From Rhizobium sp. Root1334 (lineage in GTDB: Bacteria > Pseudomonadota > Alphaproteobacteria > Rhizobiales > Rhizobiaceae): a stretch of DNA of 64,000 bases. Below the pieces are notes generated by a model that did no database searches, was not told the origin of the DNA, and saw nothing but the letters and a program-made list of their open reading frames with translations. The translations under genes and the position numbers were made by a program. Position 1 is the stretch's first letter, and every line of letters starts with the position of its first letter. The stretch covers positions 285,036-349,035 of the forward strand of contig NZ_LMEY01000023.1 in the NCBI RefSeq assembly GCF_001426665.1, written 5' to 3'. Positions 52,517 through 60,583 of the stretch are shown one piece after another.

Positions 52517-53719
52517 TCAGGAGGTGGCAGACCGCAGCCGGTTGTTCATTCCGGCCATTTCCCGCTCGTCCGGGGCGGCGGGGAGATTCATCACCGGCAA
52601 TATGCTGCGCAGGTGGTCGTGATGGGTGCGCACGCCATATTCGAGATCGGAGAGGTAAAAGCCGGTGAAGGCCTTCGAGGTCATCGATTCGTTCGACCAG
52701 ATGGTCAGTTGCACATCCTCGGCCTGCGTGTCGCGATCGATGCGGTGGGCGAGATAGCGGGCGGCACGCTGCTGCCGGTTTTCGTCGCGATGGCGGTAGA
52801 TGCTGCCCCGCAGGATCGTTTCACCGGTCGAGAGTGGAAACTCCTGATAGAACTGCACCGCTTCCGGCGTCACCGCAATTACCGCATTGGCGAAGATGCC
52901 GTAGTAGATCCAGGCCTTGCGCAGGCGCTCCGGCAGATGGGTGGCCTCCGGGGCGATCTTGATATAGTTGCGTACGCTCCAGCGCCGTCCGGCATGCGGA
53001 TTGTAGGTGGCAAACGAGCGGCAAAGCCCGTTGACGAAGGGTTCGTCGTAATAGGTCGAGCCATAGAGATCCTGAAGTGCTGGATGCGCCATCGCCACGT
53101 GGTAGCCTTCGTTGTCGACGTCGCGGACTGATTTCCAGTTGACCGGCGAGGTCTGGGTCCAGATATCGGCGGCGGGGACCATGTCCTGCGTCTTGTATTC
53201 GCCGAGTTCGCCCGCAAACGGCTGCATGAGTTCCGCGACGGAAGCTTGAGGTCCGGGGGCAAAGCGGATGAAGACGAAGCCCATCCAGATTTCGAGATCG
53301 AGCCCGATCAGTCCAAATTCCTGCTTGTCGAGCGGCGGGAAGGAGCGGGGGCGGGCAGCGCCCCTCAGCGTGCCGTCGAGATTGTAGACCCAGCCGTGAA
53401 ACGGACAGACAAGCGCGTTGCGGCAAGTTCCCTTGTTGTCGGCGACGACGCGCGAGCCACGATGGCGGCAGATATTTTGGAAGCCGCGCACGGTCCCTTC
53501 CTGATCGCGCAGGATCAGCGCACGCTCGCCGACGACATCCATGGTGATGTAGTTGCCTGGCTCCGGAATATCGGAGACATGGCAGGCGATTTGCCAGTGC
53601 TCGCGGAAGACATGCTGTTTTTCAAGCTCCAGAAGCGCGTCGCTGTGATAGCACCAACCGGGCAGGCCGCTCCGGTCCCAGTCATTGGGAATGCTGATAT
53701 TGCGGGTCATTTCGTTCAT
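52517..53719 (-). CDS. Rieske oxygenase alpha subunit, quaternary-amine type
   Basis: A 400-residue ring-hydroxylating-type oxygenase. The Rieske centre is CRHRG (Cys84, His86) and CPFHGW (Cys105, His108). The mononuclear iron site is DNEGYHVAMAHPAL with His207 and His212. Glu204 stands at the position that is Asp in aromatic-ring dioxygenases and Glu in carnitine (CntA) and glycine-betaine (GbcA) type enzymes, so N-demethylation or C-N cleavage of a quaternary amine is favoured. No reductase gene is adjacent. A BetI-like site lies about 20 bp upstream. ATG 53719 is preferred to 53761. Confidence 0.88.
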   Translation of the reverse strand: MNEMTRNISIPNDWDRSGLPGWCYHSDALLELEKQHVFREHWQIACHVSDIPEPGNYITMDVVGERALILRDQEGTVRGFQNICRHRGSRVVADNKGTCRNALVCPFHGWVYNLDGTLRGAARPRSFPPLDKQEFGLIGLDLEIWMGFVFIRFAPGPQASVAELMQPFAGELGEYKTQDMVPAADIWTQTSPVNWKSVRDVDNEGYHVAMAHPALQDLYGSTYYDEPFVNGLCRSFATYNPHAGRRWSVRNYIKIAPEATHLPERLRKAWIYYGIFANAVIAVTPEAVQFYQEFPLSTGETILRGSIYRHRDENRQQRAARYLAHRIDRDTQAEDVQLTIWSNESMTSKAFTGFYLSDLEYGVRTHHDHLRSILPVMNLPAAPDEREMAGMNNRLRSATS

Positions 53720-53735
53720 GAATTCCCCATTTCTT

Positions 53736-53757
53736 GCTGAACGTTCATTCAATATAA
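53736..53757 (-). promoter_or_regulatory. BetI-like operator upstream of Rieske gene
   Basis: On the minus strand this reads TTATATTGAATGAACGTTCA followed by GC. Nineteen of the first 21 bases match the site at 44714-44734, which includes flanking AGCAAG as well. It overlaps the expected promoter/leader of the Rieske gene and should place that gene in the same regulon. Confidence 0.75.
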
Positions 53758-53894
53758 CCACATTTTTCTATAAATAGGAATAGTTTGGATTATGAATGAG
53801 TCAGCGAAACTTCGCAGAGAGGCTGGCTCTCGCAGACGCGTAACGAGACATTGCCAATGCCCGGTATGTGCTCAAGGCAATCGCGTGCGAGAAA

Positions 53895-54704
53895 CTATTT
53901 ATCCAGTTCCGGATAGACCCGGTCGAGAAAGCCGGGACGCAGCTTCTCGCCCATCATGCAATCGGTCAGCGGTGCGATTTGCACGGGGATAATCCGCGCC
54001 GCCGTCTTCGATCCGCTGACCTCCATGACCAGTTTCTGCCGGATGGCGACGGCAAAGTCTTCGGGCTGGTGGACCGGCAGAACGAACGAGCCGGGACCGC
54101 CGATAACGCAATCGGCATAGTAACGGTCAAGCGAAACAGTGCCGCCCGAGGGGCGGATGAGGATGGCCAGGCCGTTTATGATAATGCCGCTGGCAACGGC
54201 TGCGTTGCGCATCGGATCGACCGGAGGGCCGAGATTGTTCGGGCCGTCACCGGAGATATCGACCACCCGGCGCATCGCATCGTAGGGGCTCGCCGCAATC
54301 AGTTTCGATGCGAAGGCGATAGCATTGGAAATGGAAGTGCCCCGGCGGGTGAAGACCGGGCGGGCGGCAAGATGTTCGGCCAGAATTGCGGCGTCCTGCG
54401 CATCATCGATCAATTGCCAGTTGATGACGGAGGTCTCGTTGACGCTGCCGGCCCATTCGAAATAGCTGATGGCGATGCGGCCGTTGAGGCCGGCCGTGAC
54501 CGCATTGATGAAGTCTGGATGACGCAGGGCTTCGACATATCCCAAGCGCTGCACCTGTGCCTCTTCAATGTCCATCGATCCCGACATATCGACGGCGAGC
54601 ACCAGCGCGACATCGACCGGGACTGCATCAGCGACCGGTGTGGCAATCGGCGCGCTCGAAATCGTGAGAAACATCGCAAGTGTTGTGAACATCCAGTCAT
54701 CCAA
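53895..54704 (-). CDS. DUF1194 (von Willebrand A-like) exported protein
   Basis: A 269-residue protein with a signal peptide (MDDWMFTTLAMFLTISSAPIATPVADA) and a vWA fold whose MIDAS motif DMSGSMD is intact. The rest shows DUF1194 features: YFEWAGS, RRGTSISNAIAFASKLI, VVDISGDGPNNLG and YADCVIGGPGSFV. DUF1194 proteins are found widely in alphaproteobacteria, and their function is unknown. It has no clear operon partner. Confidence 0.88.
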   Translation of the reverse strand: MDDWMFTTLAMFLTISSAPIATPVADAVPVDVALVLAVDMSGSMDIEEAQVQRLGYVEALRHPDFINAVTAGLNGRIAISYFEWAGSVNETSVINWQLIDDAQDAAILAEHLAARPVFTRRGTSISNAIAFASKLIAASPYDAMRRVVDISGDGPNNLGPPVDPMRNAAVASGIIINGLAILIRPSGGTVSLDRYYADCVIGGPGSFVLPVHQPEDFAVAIRQKLVMEVSGSKTAARIIPVQIAPLTDCMMGEKLRPGFLDRVYPELDK

Positions 54705-54846
54705 TCGCTGCTAAGGATCGTATGAAACTAAAATGTAACACAGATCGTAGGTGAGGCGACCGTTCCGGATGCGGGCGTCTTCAACAATCGGTGATTTGTA
54801 CTGACTGCCATTTTAGTGAATTTCGATCGACTGGAGTAAGCCTGCA

Positions 54847-56136
54847 ATGCTTCTGAAAAACGAAACCGACACGGTCATTCTCGACCGGTTGCAGCAAGCG
54901 GCGTTCGGATACTTTCTAGAGTTCGTCAATCCCGAAAACGGCTTGATTGCAGATACCTCGCTGCCCGGCGCTCCGTCGAGCATCGCTGCGACCGGTTTTG
55001 GCCTTTCTGCCTATCCTACCGGCGTCGAGAGAGGCTGGATGAGCCGTCAGGACGCTGCGGCAAGAACACTGGTGACATTGAGGTTCTTTGCCGAAAGCCC
55101 GCAAAGCCGCAACAAGGACGCCACCGGCTACAAGGGGCTCTACTACCACTTTCTCGATATGAAGACCGGTCTGCGGACATGGCGCAGCGAGCTTTCGCTG
55201 ATCGACAGCGCGCTTCTGATCGCCGGCATGATCACGGCGGCGGCTTATTTTAATCAGGACAATGAGGTCGAGACAGAGATCCGGTCGCAGGTCGATATGC
55301 TCTACGCCCGGGCAAACTGGGCCTGGGCGCTGGACGGAGAGGGGGCTTTGTGGCTCGGATGGAAGCCCCGGACAGGCTTTCTGCCCTATCGCTGGGAATC
55401 CTACAGCGAGGCGATCATCCTCTATGCGCTTGCTCTGGCTTCGCCATCCTATCCGATCGGCAAGGAAAGCTATGATGCTTTTGCCAGCAAATTCGATTGG
55501 ATGACGGTGAAGAACAAGCCGTTCCTCTACGCCGGACCTCTGTTCATCCACCTGTTTTCACATGCATGGATCGATTTCCGTGGCATCCAGGATGAGGCTG
55601 TGGCAGCGCACGGCACGGATTATTTTGAAAATACCCGCCGGGCGATCGCCGTCCAGCGGGACTATGCGAGCACCAATCCGGGCGGTTTTACCGGCTACGG
55701 TGCCGACGCATGGGGGCTGACATCCTGCGATGGCCCCTTACGCCCCCGCCGGCTGCAGGATGGTCGGCGCCAGCAGTTTGCCGGTTATGCCGCGCGCGGA
55801 GCGCCGCTCGGGCCGGACGATGGCACGATCGCGCCCTGGGCGCCGCTCGCATGTCTGCCGTTCGAGCCACAGGCCGCGATGTCGGCGACACGGCATATCC
55901 TGTCGAGCTATCCCGACGTTATCGACACAGGGCGTTTTATCGGCAGTTTCAACCCGAGCGTTCCGGGCAAGACGGCGGAAGGTTGGCTCAACGACCGTAG
56001 CGTTGGCCTTGATCAGGGGTTGCTGGTGATGATGATCGAGAACCATCGCAGTGGTCTTTACTGGAACATGCTGCGCGAAACGCCGGTTATCCGGCGTGGC
56101 CTCCGGCGGGCAGGCTTTTCCGGCGGCTGGCTTTAA
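54847..56136 (+). CDS. Glucoamylase-family (PF10091-like) protein
   Basis: A 429-residue (alpha/alpha)6-barrel protein. Hallmarks are LQQAAFGYFLEFVNPENGLIADTS, ATGFGLSAYPTGVERGWMSRQDAA, GLYYHFLD, ELSLIDSALLIAGM and PYRWESYSEAIILYALAL. The same domain is found at the C-terminus of cyclic beta-1,2-glucan synthase (NdvB/ChvB), so a role on beta-glucans is plausible. No signal peptide is visible, suggesting a cytoplasmic protein or an unrecognised export route. It lies 36 bp before the FhuF-like gene. Confidence 0.88.
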   Translation: MLLKNETDTVILDRLQQAAFGYFLEFVNPENGLIADTSLPGAPSSIAATGFGLSAYPTGVERGWMSRQDAAARTLVTLRFFAESPQSRNKDATGYKGLYYHFLDMKTGLRTWRSELSLIDSALLIAGMITAAAYFNQDNEVETEIRSQVDMLYARANWAWALDGEGALWLGWKPRTGFLPYRWESYSEAIILYALALASPSYPIGKESYDAFASKFDWMTVKNKPFLYAGPLFIHLFSHAWIDFRGIQDEAVAAHGTDYFENTRRAIAVQRDYASTNPGGFTGYGADAWGLTSCDGPLRPRRLQDGRRQQFAGYAARGAPLGPDDGTIAPWAPLACLPFEPQAAMSATRHILSSYPDVIDTGRFIGSFNPSVPGKTAEGWLNDRSVGLDQGLLVMMIENHRSGLYWNMLRETPVIRRGLRRAGFSGGWL

Positions 56137-56172
56137 GCTAAACCGGCTGCCAGGTGATAACAGGCGGCCCCA

Positions 56173-57030
56173 TTGAGCGAGAACCGGGTTTCAAGCAGCT
56201 TTCGACCGGATGATGTGCGGCACGCAAAAGCCGCCATAGCCTGGCAGGCGGAGCATTTTCCGCAGGTAGCTGTGTCCCTGGGGCGGGAGGGCGGCGATTT
56301 TCTGCCGGTCAATGAGGCATGGCATCTCGGTGGCGATATGGTCGAGCGCCTGCTGGACTACCAGAATTGTTTTGCTGCCGGCATGGACGACCGCGTCAGA
56401 GGCGCCCATCTAATTTCCTTCTACAGCCACCATCTCGGCATCGCGGCAGCAGCTGTCTATTTACAGACGGGGCTGGTGCCCAATCTGCATCCGGATCGCC
56501 TTGCGTTCCGGTTCGAACCTGTCGTTCAGCATGGCAGGGGGACGCCTTCGGACACTTATCCCTCCGGTATCAGCCGCCTTCATTTTCGTTTCCGGAGCTT
56601 TGCACGCGGGGATGATTGGGTGGCAGCATTTCATGGTGGCTTCGTCGAGAGCTTCAATCCGGTGATCGGCTTGCTGCAAGGCCGCACTGGCCTATCCCCC
56701 GTCGCGCAGTGGCGGCTGGTGGGTGACGGCATTGCGGGGGCTTTTCTGGAGATCGGTGCCGCCTTGGGCGAAGCGGATCGCGCAATGGCCGCAGCGCTTG
56801 CCATCATCAAGAGGGCCGGTTCACCGGTATTTTCCGAGACGGCGCACTACGCCAAGGTCGGCGCTGTTTGCGATGGCATCCCCGTCGAGCGAATCTTCCG
56901 GCTGCGAAGCGGCTGCTGTCTCTACTATCGAACAGAGGGTGGGGATTTTTGCGATGTCTGCGTGCTTCTCGATGACGAGACACAAAAAAGCCGCCTGCAG
57001 GCCCTTGTCGAGCGCACAGGCGGCCTTTGA
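56173..57030 (+). CDS. FhuF-like 2Fe-2S siderophore-iron reductase
   Basis: A 285-residue protein whose C-terminus carries the FhuF iron-sulfur motif C-C-x10-C-x2-C (GCCLYYRTEGGDFCDVC, about residues 247-263). The rest has FhuF-like features (HLISFYSHHLGIAAAAVYLQTG). FhuF reduces ferric siderophores in the cytoplasm. The start used is TTG 56173, which has only a weak AGGCGG site, so the true start may differ. Its last codons overlap the terminator hairpin of the convergent cbtBA genes. Confidence 0.8.
   Translation: MSENRVSSSFRPDDVRHAKAAIAWQAEHFPQVAVSLGREGGDFLPVNEAWHLGGDMVERLLDYQNCFAAGMDDRVRGAHLISFYSHHLGIAAAAVYLQTGLVPNLHPDRLAFRFEPVVQHGRGTPSDTYPSGISRLHFRFRSFARGDDWVAAFHGGFVESFNPVIGLLQGRTGLSPVAQWRLVGDGIAGAFLEIGAALGEADRAMAAALAIIKRAGSPVFSETAHYAKVGAVCDGIPVERIFRLRSGCCLYYRTEGGDFCDVCVLLDDETQKSRLQALVERTGGL
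56984..57024 (-). terminator. cbtBA terminator embedded in the fhuF-like coding end
   Basis: GCCGCCTG (56990-56997) and CAGGCGGC (57017-57024) pair perfectly around a 19-base loop. On the minus strand the stem is followed by a T6 run. It lies 50 bp after the cbtA stop codon but inside the last codons of the opposite-strand fhuF-like gene. Confidence 0.7.
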
Positions 57031-57073
57031 TGTACTTGCGGCGCAAGCAATGCTAGCGCCGCAACGATAGGGC

Positions 57074-57847
57074 TTAAGCCGATTTCAGAAACCGGTCGTT
57101 CAGGTATCCCGAAATCACGCCGAGCACGATCCAGAACGCCAGTGTCGTTGCCAAGGCGGCGACCGCGAATTCCGCGCCGAGAACTGCGGGTACCGGGCTC
57201 GAGATGTCCGTCGGCTGTGGCGCTCCATAGACGTGCGGAGCGGCGATCAGGACAAGGCCGATGATCTTGGCCAGGATCTCACCGCGCAACACGACAAGAT
57301 AGAGGCCGGCGACGGAGAGAACGATCGCTGCGATCCACCAGGTCTGCCGGTCGTGGAGATCAGCGGCAGGGAAGCCCGGCAATTCCGGCGGCAGGCCGAT
57401 GGCGGGCAAGAGATGGATAGCCAGCCAGCCGCAGGCGCCCCAGAGAGCGCCGTTGCGCAGCGTGATGGGGTAATTGAAGGCGAGGCTGGCGCCCGCAAGC
57501 AGCAGGCCAAATCCGGCGCCGGCCACCAGATTGGCAAGCAATGTGCCGGAGAACCGGCTCATGCCGAACATGATGCCGCCTTCGTCTTCGTGCTCGCCTT
57601 CATGGGCGTAGGCGGGTGTGATGGGTGAGAGTGCCGACAGCATTTCGCCGATCAACGAGGAGCGGTCGAGAGAAGAGTGCTGCTGCTGGCCTTCGGTTGC
57701 GGCCGGTGGTTCGGCGGCAGGTTCCTTGACTTCATATTCCTCGGCATGAAGGATGAGCGGGACCACCCGCAACTCCTGCGCCGCCGTCATGAAGACGCCC
57801 GCGATCAATCCAGCCACCAATGCGGCCAGAAGCGTTTTGACAATCAT
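57074..57847 (-). CDS. cbtA: Cobalt transporter subunit CbtA
   Basis: A 257-residue membrane protein: an N-terminal helix (LLAALVAGLIAGVFMTAAQ), a periplasmic His/Glu-rich segment with AHEGEHEDEGG, then further helices (LLANLVAGAGFGLLLAGASLAFNY, LWGACGWLAIHLLP, PHVYGAPQP) and a C-terminal helix. This matches CbtA, which works with CbtB in cobalt uptake for cobalamin synthesis. A cobalamin riboswitch lies upstream of cbtB. The 189-bp gap to cbtB is longer than usual but without any visible feature. Confidence 0.92.
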   Translation of the reverse strand: MIVKTLLAALVAGLIAGVFMTAAQELRVVPLILHAEEYEVKEPAAEPPAATEGQQQHSSLDRSSLIGEMLSALSPITPAYAHEGEHEDEGGIMFGMSRFSGTLLANLVAGAGFGLLLAGASLAFNYPITLRNGALWGACGWLAIHLLPAIGLPPELPGFPAADLHDRQTWWIAAIVLSVAGLYLVVLRGEILAKIIGLVLIAAPHVYGAPQPTDISSPVPAVLGAEFAVAALATTLAFWIVLGVISGYLNDRFLKSA

Positions 57848-58036
57848 TTGATACCCCCAAAATCAAGCGGAGCAGATCGATCTTTAGTGCTCAACGCTTG
57901 CTGTGTTTGAATTCCCACGGCAAAGCCCGCCCGATGCCGGAGCATGGGCGCAATCCACGGCCGCGTGATTTCCAAAATGAAACCCGCGATCCCCTATCGA
58001 TAGAGTGTGGAAAGGCTGAGCTTCCCACTGCCTATA

Positions 58037-58213
58037 TCAATGGCAGGGGAAACCGTAGGAGTGGCGGACGTCATGCGCGGTGTCGTGCAGCACGGCGGAA
58101 TTGGCAAGGCCGGCACCGAAAACCAGGAAGCCGCCGATCAACAGGGCGAGAATAGCCGTGGTGATACGGTCATTGAGAGAAAGCGGGACGCTTGAAACTG
58201 TAGTCGTAGCCAT
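58037..58213 (-). CDS. cbtB: Cobalt transporter subunit CbtB
   Basis: A 58-residue protein with one transmembrane helix (ITTAILALLIGGFLVFGAGLANSAVLHD) and a His-rich C-terminus (HDTAHDVRHSYGFPCH) that is characteristic of CbtB and probably binds cobalt. ATG 58213 is preferred because a GGAGG site is just upstream; the open frame reaches 58252. It is the first gene after the cobalamin riboswitch on the minus strand. Confidence 0.93.
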   Translation of the reverse strand: MATTTVSSVPLSLNDRITTAILALLIGGFLVFGAGLANSAVLHDTAHDVRHSYGFPCH

Positions 58214-58269
58214 GACAACCTCCGTGATGGCGCGTGGGAAATATCCCACCAATTGGGCACCATGCCCTT

Positions 58270-58513
58270 CATCAACCGGCAGGTTTCCTGGCTCGCGGCG
58301 TCAGGCACTTTCGTGCCAAGGAGCTTGTCTCACCTTCCCGCGGCAGAGGCAAAACGCCCATCGCCGCAGTGGCTTTTACCGGCTGAACGTACCGGAATGA
58401 CAACCTCTGACCGCTCTACAGTCGCGGGGTCGGCCGTGATAAAGATGCCCAGAATGGGTCCACCCGTCACGTTCCCATTTACTCCCCGAAAGCGCCTCGC
58501 TCCCAGGGAACCA
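58270..58513 (-). ncRNA. Cobalamin riboswitch
   Basis: Read on the minus strand, the region shows the B12 box AGCCAGGAAACCTGCC at 58278-58293, the CCCGCGACTGTAGAGCGGT element, GCCACTGCG, and GGGAAGGTGAGACA, in the order expected of the cobalamin aptamer. It precedes cbtB by about 60 bp. A small hairpin (GTGGGA/TCCCAC, 58234-58249) just before the cbtB ribosome site could be the expression platform. High cobalamin would reduce cobalt uptake. The rest of 58214-58794 holds no gene; 58600-58760 is clearly A/T-rich and may carry the promoter of the next gene. Confidence 0.93.
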
Positions 58514-58794
58514 ATTGATCTGCTGATGATTATGCCGTCACCCCGGTCATGTCAATTCGGCGCTGCGACCAACAATGGCGCATTGCGGCTCTTGATTTTT
58601 CCGCGCAGTGTCTAAATTTGATATGTAATACAGTACGAGATGCGCCTAAGTTGCAACTGGGTTTCTTTGAAGAAGCACTTAATGGTTGTTTGTTTAAAAA
58701 GTACTCTTTTTGCTCATGGAACAATAGTTCTTTAGGAACCTTGGTGTAGAATGCGGAGGCGCTGATACGCGAAGCATCCTCTGCAGAGAAAACC

Positions 58795-60561
58795 ATGAAG
58801 GCGGCGAGGTCCGAACAGGAATTCCAGAATATTCTTCGCCGTTTGGGAATTGCGCTTGACGCTTCTCAGATCGGCGTGTGGGAGCACGACACACAGAAAG
58901 ACGAAGTCGTCTGGGATTTGCAGATGCACCGGCTCTACGCAACCGGCAAGACGCAAAGGCGCGTCAAGGCGGAGGTCTGGACGAATGCGATCCATCCCGA
59001 TGATTTTGCCCAGGCCCAGGCCGATTTCGACCGGGCGATTGCAGCCAAGGATGCCTATTCTTCGGAATACCGGATCATTTTGCCGGACGGTGAAACCCGA
59101 TACTTGCGTTCACGCGCCTATTGCTTCGAGGAAGACGGCCATATCACCCTTATCGGCGCCGAATGGGATGTGACGGCGGATGTGCTGCTCAATCGCGAAC
59201 TGCGACGGCAAAAGGCGATCGCCGAGGCGCGGGCCGTTGCCCTTGAAGCGAGCCGCGAGCGGATCGCATATGCAGCCGAACATGATTATCTAACAGGACT
59301 TCCCAATCGACGCTTCTTTGACAGGCGATTGGCGGAGCTTGCGGGGGAGGCCGGACCGGAAAAGCTGGCGATCCTGCATATCGGTCTAGACCGGTTCAAG
59401 CAGATCAACGACACTGCCGGCCATACGACGGGAGACAATGTCCTGATATCCTGTGCCAGGCGGATTGAAGCCAGTGTGCCTGAGAACGCATTCATTGCCC
59501 GCGTCAGCGGTGATGAATTTGCGGTTTTGATCGCAAATTTCGTCTCGCTGGATGACCTCAAAATCCGTGCAGAGCGGCTGGCGCAGCAGTTGAAGCAGTC
59601 GGTCTGGCATAATGAGGAGGTCTTGCGCACCGGTGGGTCGATCGGTGTCGCGGCTGCCAGTGGCCGCAATATTGGCAGCCTGCTGGCACAGTCGGATATT
59701 GCCCTGCATCGTGCCAAGAAGCTCGGTCGGGGACGGGTCGAGGTGTATTCGGCTCAGATGAAGGCACAACTCAATGCCGAGCAGCGCGTTGGCAGGCAGT
59801 TCGCTCATGGTTTGGAAAAAGGGGAGTTCATTCCCTATTATCAGGCTCAGGTCGATGCGCGGACCCGGCGCATCGTCGGGATGGAGGTTCTGGCACGCTG
59901 GCGCCATCCGAAACGCGGATTGATCCTGCCGGGCGAATTCATCAAGGTTGCTGGCAGTCTCGGCCGGCTGGACGATCTCGATGCTGCGATCTTGAAGGCG
60001 GCGTTGAAGGACCGTCAGGCCTGGATGGGGCAGGGAGTGCATGTTCCGCGCATTGCGGTGAATGTCTCGGCTGCCCGCCTGTCGGATCCGCTTTTGATCG
60101 ACGAATTGAAACGCCTGGATGTCCGACCGGATATGCTGTCATTCGAATTGCTGGAAACCATTTTTCTCGACGACAGCGAAGATGACGTGTTTTCCAACGT
60201 CGCAGGCCTGAAGGCCATGGGTATCGACATCGAGATCGATGATTTCGGATCCGGTCATGCGTCGATCATCGGGTTGGTAAAGCTGAAACCGCGGCGGATG
60301 AAGATCGATCGTCAACTGGTTTTGCCGACCACCACATCGCGCGAACAGAAGCGCCTGTTGCGCTCGATCATCGACATCGCCAAAGCGCTCAATATCGAGG
60401 TCATTGCCGAGGGCGTCGAGACGCTGGAACACGCCAAGTTGTTGACGCGCCTTGGATGCGATGTGCTGCAAGGTTATGCGATCGCCTATCCGCTTCCGGC
60501 CGCAGATATGCTGGCCAGGTTGAACGAGGATCAGCAGTTGGTTCTGCTCACTCAGCACTGA
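58795..60561 (+). CDS. PAS-GGDEF-EAL cyclic di-GMP signalling protein
   Basis: A 588-residue soluble protein: a PAS domain at about 15-130 (HPDD, YRIILPDGETRYLRSRA), a short coiled helix, a GGDEF domain at about 160-320, and an EAL domain at about 335-575. The GGDEF motif is SGDEF (238-242). The EAL motif is EVLARW (from 364), and the metal/substrate residues NVSA, FELLET, IDDFGSGHAS, MKID and EGVET are present. Phosphodiesterase activity is likely; cyclase activity is less certain. It has no membrane segment, so the PAS domain would sense a cytoplasmic signal. Confidence 0.92.
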   Translation: MKAARSEQEFQNILRRLGIALDASQIGVWEHDTQKDEVVWDLQMHRLYATGKTQRRVKAEVWTNAIHPDDFAQAQADFDRAIAAKDAYSSEYRIILPDGETRYLRSRAYCFEEDGHITLIGAEWDVTADVLLNRELRRQKAIAEARAVALEASRERIAYAAEHDYLTGLPNRRFFDRRLAELAGEAGPEKLAILHIGLDRFKQINDTAGHTTGDNVLISCARRIEASVPENAFIARVSGDEFAVLIANFVSLDDLKIRAERLAQQLKQSVWHNEEVLRTGGSIGVAAASGRNIGSLLAQSDIALHRAKKLGRGRVEVYSAQMKAQLNAEQRVGRQFAHGLEKGEFIPYYQAQVDARTRRIVGMEVLARWRHPKRGLILPGEFIKVAGSLGRLDDLDAAILKAALKDRQAWMGQGVHVPRIAVNVSAARLSDPLLIDELKRLDVRPDMLSFELLETIFLDDSEDDVFSNVAGLKAMGIDIEIDDFGSGHASIIGLVKLKPRRMKIDRQLVLPTTTSREQKRLLRSIIDIAKALNIEVIAEGVETLEHAKLLTRLGCDVLQGYAIAYPLPAADMLARLNEDQQLVLLTQH

Positions 60562-60583
60562 CCGCATATGCCGCTTGTGGCTG

